Shown here in pieces: positions 1 to 5,954 of a stretch of 22,029 bases of DNA. Every line of letters starts with the position of its first letter. The first letter of the stretch is position 1. The notes under the pieces are model-generated. The model did no database searches. It saw nothing but the letters and a program-made list of their open reading frames with translations, and was not told where the DNA came from. The translations under genes were made by a program, and so were the position numbers. Location: contig JBOGVU010000043.1 of the NCBI GenBank assembly GCA_050692915.1, forward strand, positions 1-22,029, read 5' to 3'. Source of the stretch: CALAEC01 sp050692915. Its GTDB lineage: Bacteria > Actinomycetota > UBA4738 > CALAEC01.

Positions 1-118
1 GTTCTTCCTGGCGTACGGGCTCCTCGAGCACCCGGAGGGGTTCCGCTGGTTCGCCCTGGTCCCGGTGGGGATGGCCGTCCTCCGGCTGGCCACGGCCCTC
101 CTGCTGGCCCGCCGGTGA
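1..118 (+). CDS. C-terminal end of a membrane protein (partial, 5' cut)
   Basis: The window opens inside a plus-strand reading frame (codons begin at base 2) that ends at a TGA at 116-118. The last 38 residues are visible. They are strongly hydrophobic, with a segment rich in Leu, Ala, Val and Met that ends in Ala-Arg-Arg, as expected for the last transmembrane helix of an integral membrane protein with a short positive cytoplasmic tail. Too little remains to name a family. Nearly every third codon base is G or C, as in the neighbouring genes, which supports real coding. Confidence 0.6.
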   Translation, partial: FFLAYGLLEHPEGFRWFALVPVGMAVLRLATALLLARR

Positions 119-130
119 AGGACTAGTCAT

Positions 131-146
131 CTGGGGCCATCTCCAG
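131..146 (+). terminator. Possible small hairpin after the first gene
   Basis: CTGGGG (131-136) can pair with CTCCAG (141-146) around a CCAT loop. This gives a 6-bp stem with one G-U pair, starting 13 bases after the stop codon of the upstream gene. No T-run follows, so this is only a weak terminator candidate. Confidence 0.25.
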
Positions 147-194
147 AATGGTCCCGGTGGCCGCTCACCGACCCCCGGCCCGGCTCCGATAGAC

Positions 195-356
195 ATGCGT
201 ATGGAGACCAACGGGGTGGCCAGGGAGTTCTGGAACGAGGTGTTCGACCTCCGTGCCGCGGTCACGGACCCCCGCGACAAGCGGCCGGCGAAGGAGCGCG
301 AGAAGAGGCTGCGCCGGATCACCGCCCCCCGCCCCCCGGGTCGCACCTCCGGCTGA
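195..356 (+). CDS. Small hypothetical protein, 53 residues
   Basis: This is an ATG-to-TGA frame of 53 codons with a second in-frame ATG at 201. I do not recognise the protein. It has a mixed N-terminal half (Trp, Phe, acidic residues) and a strongly basic second half rich in Arg and Lys, with no membrane segment and no cysteine. About nine in ten third codon positions are G or C, like the known genes nearby and unlike chance sequence. Its TGA is the last part of the left arm of a perfect hairpin whose right arm begins with the stop codon of pckA, which suggests a true gene end. No convincing ribosome binding site precedes either ATG. It could be a small nucleic-acid-binding or regulatory protein, but nothing shows this. 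Confidence 0.45.
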   Translation: MRMETNGVAREFWNEVFDLRAAVTDPRDKRPAKEREKRLRRITAPRPPGRTSG

Positions 357-369
357 GGCCGTCAGCCGG
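349..369. terminator. Bidirectional hairpin carrying both convergent stop codons
   Basis: CCGGCTGA (349-356) and TCAGCCGG (362-369) are perfect reverse complements separated by the 5-base loop GGCCG. The left arm ends with the TGA of the small plus-strand gene. The right arm begins with the complement of the TGA of pckA. The position between convergent genes fits a two-way transcription terminator. There is no T-run, which is common in GC-rich actinobacteria. Confidence 0.6.
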
Positions 370-1870
370 CGGCCTTGATGATCTCCTCGTCCAGGTCCGG
401 GAACCCCTTCAGGAACTCCAGGCGCTCCAACCGGAACCGGTCCACCAGAGCCCGGTACTCCTCGGTCCGGCCCTCGCGCTCGTAGAGGGTTCGGGGCCGG
501 AGCAGCTCGATGTCGTCGATCCCCGGCACCGACTCCGCCACCTGGTAGCCGAAGTCGTCGTCGTCGGTCCACGAGACCGTGTCCTCGGCGATCGCCTTCA
601 CCACGGCCGACGAGTGGGGGATCCTCACCTTCTTCGACCGCTCGTCGCGCTCGGGGCCGCCGACCCGTCCGGTGTTCAGGAGGAACACCTGGATCGGGTG
701 CCCGGCCAGGAGCTGCAGGATCCGATTGCCCTGCTGGCCGTGGCGGAGCGGGAAGAAGGGGTTCGTGCCGGGCACCCGGAGGAACTTCCCCTCCTCGGCC
801 TTGCCGCCGGCCGAGGTGCCGGTGGTCTCTCCCAGCATGAAGTACGCGGCCGCCTGGGCCTGAGACAGCCTGGCCACCGCCGGGATGATGTTCTCGTTCC
901 GGTTCAGGATCAGGAGGTGGTCGACCGCGCCGACCTCGCGCGGATCCTTCCACCGGGCCAGCGCGTCCATGGCGAACACGGCTCGGCCGTTCTTCGTGTA
1001 CGAGGTCTCGAAGAAGTTCACCTTCCCCGATTCATCCTGGTAGACGTTCTCCAGGTAGGAGTCCGGGCGCACCACGGCGTTGTAGATGTTCGGCTCCAGG
1101 TCGGGGTCTAGCGAGAACGTCTTGGCGAAGCAGCCGTTCTCGGTGCCGTACACGCGGCCGCCGGGCATGAGTGCGACGAAGTCGTCCTGGACCGGCAGGG
1201 AGTCGTTCTGCGTGGTGAACGTGGTGGTGGTCTTCCCCGTCCCGGAGAGCCCGATGATCAGGAACACCCGCTCCCGGCCGTTCGCCGGCACCACCTTGCA
1301 TCCGGCGTGGAGCGCCAGGCCGCCCCGGTCGTAGACGATCCGGTTCCACATCCGGAGGCCCCCCTTCTTCGACTCGCCGAAGTAGTCGGAGTTGAGGATC
1401 CGGGTCACTCCCCCCTCCAGGTCCACGGCGATGCACCGGTCGTCCGGGTATCCGGGCGCCGGGAGGCCCGGGGTGTAGATCACGTGGACCTCGGGGTCCC
1501 CGTGGCCTCTGCCCCGTGGGTAGAACAGCTTCTGCTGCATCCCCGCGATGTTCGCGTTGGCTCGATCGACGGTGAGCCGGGCCCGGGTCCGGAACCCCTC
1601 GACGTTCCCGATGTAGCCGTCGATGACGACCATCTCCCGGCCCGCCATGTGCTCGTCCTGGGCTCTGGCGATCCGGTCGTACTCCTCACGGCCGATCGTC
1701 TGGCCCGAGGTGATGTCGGGGTCGTCGGTGACGATGAAGGTGCTGCCGGCGCTGCGGGACGTGGCGCTGGTCTGCACGTTCACGTTGCCGAACTCGGTGA
1801 TCCGGCACCCGGGCATCTCCTCGGAGAACGCCCGCAGCTGCTCCGGCGACGGATTGTCGTGGACGCGCAC
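362..1870 (-). CDS. pckA: Phosphoenolpyruvate carboxykinase, ATP-type (divergent)
   Basis: This enzyme converts oxaloacetate and ATP to phosphoenolpyruvate, CO2 and ADP in the cytoplasm, the first committed step of gluconeogenesis. The 502-residue protein has the kinase P-loop GLSGTGKTTTT (residues 207-217), a Lys-Lys pair (168-169) and a His (188) where the ATP-type family places metal and substrate ligands, an Asp pair (229-230, in VQDDF) and a late FLLNTGRVGG motif. The usual DEHGW stretch of classical ATP-type enzymes is replaced by DDFVALMPGG, so this is a distant branch. It is somewhat shorter than the usual length of about 530 residues. The start is GTG, preceded by GAGG with an 8-base spacer. 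A TAGAAT -10 box lies 40 bases upstream, so the gene probably has its own promoter as well as lying downstream of dodecin. GTP-type PEPCK is less likely because its characteristic motifs are absent. Confidence 0.9.
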   Translation of the reverse strand: MRVHDNPSPEQLRAFSEEMPGCRITEFGNVNVQTSATSRSAGSTFIVTDDPDITSGQTIGREEYDRIARAQDEHMAGREMVVIDGYIGNVEGFRTRARLTVDRANANIAGMQQKLFYPRGRGHGDPEVHVIYTPGLPAPGYPDDRCIAVDLEGGVTRILNSDYFGESKKGGLRMWNRIVYDRGGLALHAGCKVVPANGRERVFLIIGLSGTGKTTTTFTTQNDSLPVQDDFVALMPGGRVYGTENGCFAKTFSLDPDLEPNIYNAVVRPDSYLENVYQDESGKVNFFETSYTKNGRAVFAMDALARWKDPREVGAVDHLLILNRNENIIPAVARLSQAQAAAYFMLGETTGTSAGGKAEEGKFLRVPGTNPFFPLRHGQQGNRILQLLAGHPIQVFLLNTGRVGGPERDERSKKVRIPHSSAVVKAIAEDTVSWTDDDDFGYQVAESVPGIDDIELLRPRTLYEREGRTEEYRALVDRFRLERLEFLKGFPDLDEEIIKAAG

Positions 1871-1910
1871 GGCCTGTACCTCGGGTTCCTCTCGGTCGGG
1901 GAAGGTCCAG

Positions 1911-1916
1911 ATTCTA
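1911..1916 (-). promoter_or_regulatory. Candidate -10 box of pckA
   Basis: Read on the minus strand, the hexamer is TAGAAT, a strong match to the actinobacterial TANNNT -10. It lies 40 bases before the GTG start, leaving a leader of about 34 bases that contains the GAGG ribosome binding site. No clear -35 box is visible. Confidence 0.5.
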
Positions 1917-1945
1917 CCCCAGCCGCTCCGGGCCCCCCGGGGACC

Positions 1946-2155
1946 TCAGCGGTCCGTCTCGACCTCGAAGTACAGGCGGACCTGGGTCCGGTACCGCACG
2001 ACCTGGTTGTCCTCGACCTCGGTCGATGTTCCCAGGACCTCGAGCTTGCTGATGTGGCGGATCGTCCTGGCCGCCTCCCGCAGGGCTTCTCGGGCGGCGT
2101 CTCCCCACGACTTCTCCGAGATCCCTTCCAGCTCCATCGTGTTGATGGTGGGCAC
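1946..2155 (-). CDS. Dodecin family protein
   Basis: Dodecins are small proteins that assemble into hollow 12-mers and bind flavins or related ligands in the cytoplasm. The 69-residue product has the family's length and layout: a first strand ending in ELEGIS, a Ser-Trp pair, an Ala-rich helix with Thr-Ile-Arg, then two strands ending in Tyr-Phe-Glu-Val-Glu. The Trp and Gln that stack and hold flavin in characterised haloarchaeal and mycobacterial dodecins appear, by eye, to be Lys and Arg here, so flavin binding is uncertain. The start is GTG with a perfect AAAGGAGG binding site 5 bases upstream. The gene is divergent from thiL and lies 75 bases upstream of pckA on the same strand. Confidence 0.85.
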   Translation of the reverse strand: MPTINTMELEGISEKSWGDAAREALREAARTIRHISKLEVLGTSTEVEDNQVVRYRTQVRLYFEVETDR

Positions 2156-2160
2156 GTGGG

Positions 2161-2168
2161 CCTCCTTT
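2161..2168 (-). promoter_or_regulatory. Strong ribosome binding site of the dodecin gene
   Basis: Read on the minus strand the sequence is AAAGGAGG, 5 bases before the GTG start at 2155. It fixes that start and is the most complete Shine-Dalgarno sequence I see in the window. Confidence 0.8.
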
Positions 2169-2178
2169 CGATGCGTGG

Positions 2179-2186
2179 ATTATGGT
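2179..2186. promoter_or_regulatory. Divergent promoter region of dodecin and thiL
   Basis: On the plus strand TATGGT (2181-2186) fits the TANNNT -10 pattern and lies 27 bases before the thiL start. On the minus strand CATAAT (complement of 2179-2184) could serve dodecin, giving a leader of about 15 bases that would hold its ribosome binding site. The two boxes overlap, so the genes might compete for polymerase. No -35 elements are clear. Confidence 0.35.
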
Positions 2187-2213
2187 GGAAGGCCGACCGC
2201 GAGGGAAGGACGA

Positions 2214-3221
2214 ATGGAGCTGAGCGAGCTCGATCTGGTGCGGGGGATCCGTCGGGTGCTCTCCGGCGACGCCCCCGGCGTGGTGGTCGCCGTTGGCGAC
2301 GACGCCGCGGTGGTCGAGCCGGGGCGGCATCACGGGGTCCTCACCGCCGACATGCTCGTGGAGGGTGTGCACTTCGAGCTCGGGGCCACGTCCCCCCACG
2401 ACCTCGGGTTCAAGGCGGTGTCGGTCAACGTGTCGGACGTCGCCGCCATGGGCGGAAGCCCGCGGTACGGGCTGATCTGCCTCGGCTTGTCGGGGGGGAT
2501 CGAGGCCGCCTGGGTGATGGAGCTGTACGGCGGGATGCGCGAGGCGGCCGACGAGTACGGCATGTCGCTCGTGGGAGGGGATACCAGCCGGGCGGACCGG
2601 GCCGTGGTGTCCGTCACCGTGTACGGTGAGGTGGCCGAGGGGCGGGCCGTGACCAGGTCCGGCGCGCGGCCCGGAGATGTCCTGGTGGTGACGGGCTCGC
2701 TGGGCGGCTCGGCCGGCGGGCTCCGCATCGCCCGGGATGCGGCCCGGCACCGCACAAACCCCCTGTCCACCGACTGGGGCCGAGCGCTGCTCGCGCTCCA
2801 CGAGCGGCCTCGGGCCCGGGTGGGGGAGGGGCAGGCCCTGGCGGCCGGGGGGGCGAACGCCATGATCGACGTCTCGGACGGGCTGGCCATCGACCTCGGT
2901 CGCCTGTGCGAGGAGAGCGGGGTCGCCGCCAGGGTTCGCCTCCCGGACCTGCCGCTGTCCCCCGGGCTGGTCGACCTGGCAGCGGCGGCCGACGACGTGG
3001 ATCCCCTCGATCTGGCCCTCCACGGCGGCGAGGACTACGAGCTGCTGGTAGCGCTCCCGCCGGGCGCGGTCGAGGAGGCCCGGCGGACCGTCGTGGAGCG
3101 CTTCGGGACCCGTCTCACCGAGATCGGCACGATCGTCGAGGGCGTGGGCCTGGTCGCCGAGCTGGGAGACGTCGAGGAGCCCCTCCAGCCCGGAGGATGG
3201 GATCACTTTGCCCGGCCCTGA
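2214..3221 (+). CDS. thiL: Thiamine-monophosphate kinase ThiL
   Basis: ThiL phosphorylates thiamine monophosphate with ATP to give thiamine pyrophosphate, the last step of cofactor synthesis. The 335-residue protein shows the PurM/ThiL-type motifs in order: VGDDAAVV near the N-terminus, TADMLVEGVHF, NVSDVAAMGG, VGGDTSR, the glycine-rich segment TGSLGGSAGG, MIDVSDGLAIDL and HGGEDYELL near the C-terminus. The start is the ATG at 2214, preceded by GGGAAGGA at a suitable distance; the frame is open further upstream, but that part overlaps dodecin and pckA on the other strand and has no ThiL similarity. The gene overlaps thiD by 14 bases, so the two are a thiamine operon. Confidence 0.95.
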   Translation: MELSELDLVRGIRRVLSGDAPGVVVAVGDDAAVVEPGRHHGVLTADMLVEGVHFELGATSPHDLGFKAVSVNVSDVAAMGGSPRYGLICLGLSGGIEAAWVMELYGGMREAADEYGMSLVGGDTSRADRAVVSVTVYGEVAEGRAVTRSGARPGDVLVVTGSLGGSAGGLRIARDAARHRTNPLSTDWGRALLALHERPRARVGEGQALAAGGANAMIDVSDGLAIDLGRLCEESGVAARVRLPDLPLSPGLVDLAAAADDVDPLDLALHGGEDYELLVALPPGAVEEARRTVVERFGTRLTEIGTIVEGVGLVAELGDVEEPLQPGGWDHFARP

Positions 3222-4017
3222 GGTCCCCCGAGCCCTCACCATCGCCGGCTCGGACTCCGGGGGTGGCGCCGGGATCCAGGCCGACCTGAAGACGTTCCAG
3301 GCGCTCGGCGTGTGGGGCATGTCCGCCGTCACCGCGGTGACCGTGCAGAACACCAAGGGCGTCGAGGGCTACGAGGAGCTGTCACCTCGGGTCGTCGGTG
3401 ACCAGATCCGGGCGGTGGTCACCGACATCGGGGTGGACGCGGCCAAGACGGGGATGCTGGCGTCCCGGCCGATCATCGAGGCCGTGGCCGAGGCCCTGTC
3501 TGAGCTGCGGGTGCCGAACCTCGTGGTGGACCCCGTGTTCATGTCGAAGCACGGCCATCCGCTGCTCGCGGAGGACGCGGTCGAGGCGCTCCGGACGAGC
3601 ATCCTCCCGCTGGCCGTCCTGGTGACCCCGAACCTCCCGGAGGCCGCGGGCCTGGTTGGAATGCCTGTCCACGACCGGACGGAGATGGAGGAGGCCGGTC
3701 GGGCCATCCTGGCGCTCGGTCCCTCCGCCGTCCTGGTGAAGGGGGGGCATCTGGAGGCCGGGGAGGCCACCGACCTGCTGGTCACCGCTCGGGGCGTGCA
3801 GGAGATCACCGCCGAGCGGATCGACACGCCGCACACCCACGGCACGGGATGCGTGCTGAGCGCGGCCATCACCTCCCATCTGGCCCGGGGGGCCGGCCTG
3901 GAGGAGGCCGTCCTGCAGGGCAAGTCGTTCGTCACGGCGGCCATCCGGGGCCACCTGGAGATCGGCCAGGGGATCGGGCCGGTCGATCCCTCCTGGGCGA
4001 TCGGCCCCCGCGGCTAG
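3208..4017 (+). CDS. thiD: Hydroxymethylpyrimidine/phosphomethylpyrimidine kinase ThiD
   Basis: ThiD phosphorylates hydroxymethylpyrimidine twice to make the pyrimidine half of thiamine. The 269-residue protein has the ribokinase-fold signatures of the family: TIAGSDSGGGAGIQADLKTF near the N-terminus, a DPVFMSKHGHPLL segment, TPNLPEA, VLVKGGHL and the catalytic anion-hole motif HGTGCVLSAAI. The start is a TTG inside the 3' end of thiL, with GGAGG 11 bases upstream; no in-frame ATG or GTG fits better. The stop TAG shares bases with the stop of the convergent sulfatase gene. Together with thiL it supplies both early pyrimidine phosphorylation and the last kinase step. Confidence 0.94.
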   Translation: MPGPEVPRALTIAGSDSGGGAGIQADLKTFQALGVWGMSAVTAVTVQNTKGVEGYEELSPRVVGDQIRAVVTDIGVDAAKTGMLASRPIIEAVAEALSELRVPNLVVDPVFMSKHGHPLLAEDAVEALRTSILPLAVLVTPNLPEAAGLVGMPVHDRTEMEEAGRAILALGPSAVLVKGGHLEAGEATDLLVTARGVQEITAERIDTPHTHGTGCVLSAAITSHLARGAGLEEAVLQGKSFVTAAIRGHLEIGQGIGPVDPSWAIGPRG

Positions 4018-5678
4018 TCCCGGCGGACCTCGCAGCCCCGGAACACGTCCCTGCCGGGTCCCCCGAGACACCGGTCCCGTCCGGGCCCGCCGTTCAGCAC
4101 GTCCCTGCCGGGGCCCCCGACCAGCCGGTCCTTCCCCGGGCCGCCCAGGAGGACGTCCTTGCCGCCCTTGGCCCGGAGGATGTCGCTCCCTCGTCGCCCG
4201 CACAGGACCTGACGCCAGGGAGCGCCGTTGATGCGATCGCGGGCATCCCCACCCACCAGGTGTTGCCCGGGCTTGCCCCGCCTGCCGGGACAGCGCCGGG
4301 GGATCTCGGGCTCCCGCAGGAGGCTGCCGCAGTCAGCCCCGACGCAGCGCTGGAGTGCAGAGACCTCGCGGCTGAGGGCGGGGGCCCAGGGATCGTTCCG
4401 GGGGGTTCGGTCCCGATACAGGTTCGTCAGCTGGAACGGGTCCAGGACCAGGTCGTAGTACTCGCGGAAGCGAACGTCGCCGGTGGCCCGGTCGTAGTAC
4501 TCGATGTACTGGTAGGAGGGCGTTCGGGTGGACGCCCACGGTCCTCGGGCGTTCGGGGCCCAGGATTCCGTGAGGATCTTCTTCCGCGGACCCGGGCCCA
4601 GGAGCGAGCGGCCGTCGAGCGGGTACTGCGGATCCGGCTGGATCCCGGCCGCCTCCATGATGGTGGGAACCAGGTCGATGTTCGCCACCGGGGAGCCGTG
4701 GGCGGCCCCCGCCGTAACGTGGCCCGGCCACCGCATCAGGAAGGGCACCTTGATGGCCTCGGTGTAGGGCCGGTTCTTCCCCCGGAGGCCGTGCTTGGCC
4801 CAGAAGAACCCGTTGTCGGATAGGAAGAACGCCAGGGTGTCCTGCTCCCCGCGGGCCTCCATTTCCTGGAGGATGGTGTCGACCATCTCGTCCACGGCCA
4901 GGAGCGTCCGGAGCTGGCGCTCCCGATCGGCCACGGCTTCCTCGTAGGTCCGGGAGGCGTTCTTCACCGACGGTGGCTTGTCGCTCTTGTCTGTCTCGAA
5001 CACTCCCGGATTGCCGGGCCACGGGGGGAAGGTGGCCGCCGCGTGGCGGGCGGCCGGATCGGCCGGGTCGTGGGGCGCGTAGGGCGTCACCAGCATGAAC
5101 CAGGGACGGTCGTCGTTCGACTCCCAGTCATCGAGCAGGTCGAGGACGTAGTCGCGGATGAAGTCGGTCGAGTACGTGGGCTCGTTCAGCACCGTGCCGT
5201 CCACGTTGAATCGGGCGTTGAAGTAGCCGCTGTCCTCCGGGCGGAGGAGGGCCCACCGGTCGAAGTGCGGGGGGTTCTGCTCGACCGGCCACAGGTTCAG
5301 GAACTTCCCGGCCAGCGCGGTCCGGTAGCCGGCCTGGCTCAGGTACCGCTGGATCGTGGAGCCGTGGTCCAGGAGCGCCTGATCGCTGTTGGTCCGGACG
5401 TTGTTGTTGTGGTTGAAGCGCCCGGTCATGATCGCCGCCCGCGACGGACAGCACAGGGGGGTGGTGGCGAAGCCCTCGGTGAACGTGGTCCCTCCCTGGC
5501 CGAACCACCCGAGGGTCCGGGGCATGTGCTCCATCGTGTCCATGGCCCGCTGGTCGTCGGTGACGATGATCAGCACGTTCGGCCTGGAGCCCTGACCGGC
5601 CGCCGGGGCGGGAGCCCCCACCATGGGGATCAGGGTCAGAGCGGCCACCAGGGCGGCGCTGCGGGCGTGACGGAGCAC
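4014..5678 (-). CDS. Secreted sulfatase with C-terminal RTX-like repeats
   Basis: This is an alkaline-phosphatase-fold sulfatase that would hydrolyse sulfate esters, probably of sugars or glycans, outside the cell. After a Sec signal peptide (hydrophobic stretch then PAPAAG) comes PNVLIIVTDDQ with the metal-binding Asp pair. The modification site CCPSR follows about 80 residues in; its first Cys is expected to become formylglycine. SDNG with a following HG supplies more metal ligands. The double Cys and following TGR resemble N-acetylglucosamine-6-sulfatases, but the substrate is not proven. The last 60 or so residues are Gly/Asp nonapeptides. I chose the GTG at 5678 because TAGGGT lies 7 bases upstream; an in-frame GTG at 5687 would add 3 residues but overlaps that box. 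The product is 554 residues. It sits alone among housekeeping genes, converging on thiD. Confidence 0.9.
   Translation of the reverse strand: MLRHARSAALVAALTLIPMVGAPAPAAGQGSRPNVLIIVTDDQRAMDTMEHMPRTLGWFGQGGTTFTEGFATTPLCCPSRAAIMTGRFNHNNNVRTNSDQALLDHGSTIQRYLSQAGYRTALAGKFLNLWPVEQNPPHFDRWALLRPEDSGYFNARFNVDGTVLNEPTYSTDFIRDYVLDLLDDWESNDDRPWFMLVTPYAPHDPADPAARHAAATFPPWPGNPGVFETDKSDKPPSVKNASRTYEEAVADRERQLRTLLAVDEMVDTILQEMEARGEQDTLAFFLSDNGFFWAKHGLRGKNRPYTEAIKVPFLMRWPGHVTAGAAHGSPVANIDLVPTIMEAAGIQPDPQYPLDGRSLLGPGPRKKILTESWAPNARGPWASTRTPSYQYIEYYDRATGDVRFREYYDLVLDPFQLTNLYRDRTPRNDPWAPALSREVSALQRCVGADCGSLLREPEIPRRCPGRRGKPGQHLVGGDARDRINGAPWRQVLCGRRGSDILRAKGGKDVLLGGPGKDRLVGGPGRDVLNGGPGRDRCLGGPGRDVFRGCEVRRD
4041..4199 (-). 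repeat. RTX-like GGPGRD nonapeptide repeats in the sulfatase
   Basis: About six tandem units of 8-10 residues end the sulfatase, four of them starting GGPGRD or GGPGKD followed by a hydrophobic residue. This matches the GGxGxDxLx calcium-binding repeats of RTX proteins. The matching DNA is a diverged tandem repeat of roughly 27 bases. Confidence 0.8.
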
Positions 5679-5685
5679 GCGGACC

Positions 5686-5691
5686 ACCCTA
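5686..5691 (-). promoter_or_regulatory. Candidate leaderless promoter -10 of the sulfatase gene
   Basis: Read on the minus strand the hexamer is TAGGGT, 7 bases before the GTG at 5678. This matches the spacing that puts the transcription start at or next to the start codon. No ribosome binding site is present. Confidence 0.4.
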
Positions 5692-5725
5692 TCGAGCGGG
5701 CACGAAGACGGTCAACCCTGGCAGA

Positions 5726-5917
5726 TCAGACGGCCCGCTGGACCTTGCCGGCCTTCAGGCACTTGGCGCAGGCGTTCACACGCCGAGGGGTGCCGTTCAC
5801 CACGGCCCGGACCCGCTGGACGTTGGGGTTCCAGCGCCGGTTGGACCGGCGGTGGGAGTGGGAGACCTTCATCCCGAAGCCGGGCCGCCTCCCGCAGATG
5901 TCGCACACCGATGCCAT
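5726..5917 (-). CDS. rpmB: Large ribosomal subunit protein bL28
   Basis: This structural protein of the 50S subunit is 63 residues long. It begins MASVCDICGRRPGFG and has the family motif SHSHRRSNRRWNPN, then CAKC near the C-terminus. The two Cys pairs (CDIC, CAKC) make it the zinc-binding form, not the cysteine-free form induced in zinc starvation. The ATG has no ribosome binding site, but TACCCT lies 9 bases upstream, so it may be leaderless or nearly so. In many actinobacteria rpmB lies near recG; here three minus-strand envelope genes separate them. Confidence 0.96.
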   Translation of the reverse strand: MASVCDICGRRPGFGMKVSHSHRRSNRRWNPNVQRVRAVVNGTPRRVNACAKCLKAGKVQRAV

Positions 5918-5924
5918 GGCTTCG

Positions 5925-5943
5925 CCAGGGTACCAGACCCTGG
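5925..5943. terminator. Inverted repeat between mscS-type gene and rpmB
   Basis: CCAGGGT (5925-5931) and ACCCTGG (5937-5943) are perfect reverse complements with a 5-base loop. On the minus strand the hairpin starts 11 bases after the stop of the channel gene, so it may end that transcript. It also overlaps the candidate -10 of rpmB (5927-5932), so it could instead be an operator. No T-run is present. Confidence 0.45.
5927..5932 (-). promoter_or_regulatory. Candidate -10 box of rpmB
   Basis: The minus-strand hexamer is TACCCT, 9 bases before the ATG at 5917, giving a leader of 0-3 bases. It lies inside the inverted repeat at 5925-5943. Confidence 0.4.
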
Positions 5944-5954
5944 TGCGGTCTCCG

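Noticed and set aside
1917..1940. GC-rich near-palindrome between dodecin and pckA as a terminator
   Set aside because: The run of C and G pairs poorly as a defined stem, has no T-run and lies just upstream of the likely pckA -10 box.
1914..3356. 480-residue minus-strand frame opposite thiL
   Set aside because: It would overlap dodecin and thiL, is rich in Gly/Pro/His shadow residues and lacks motifs.
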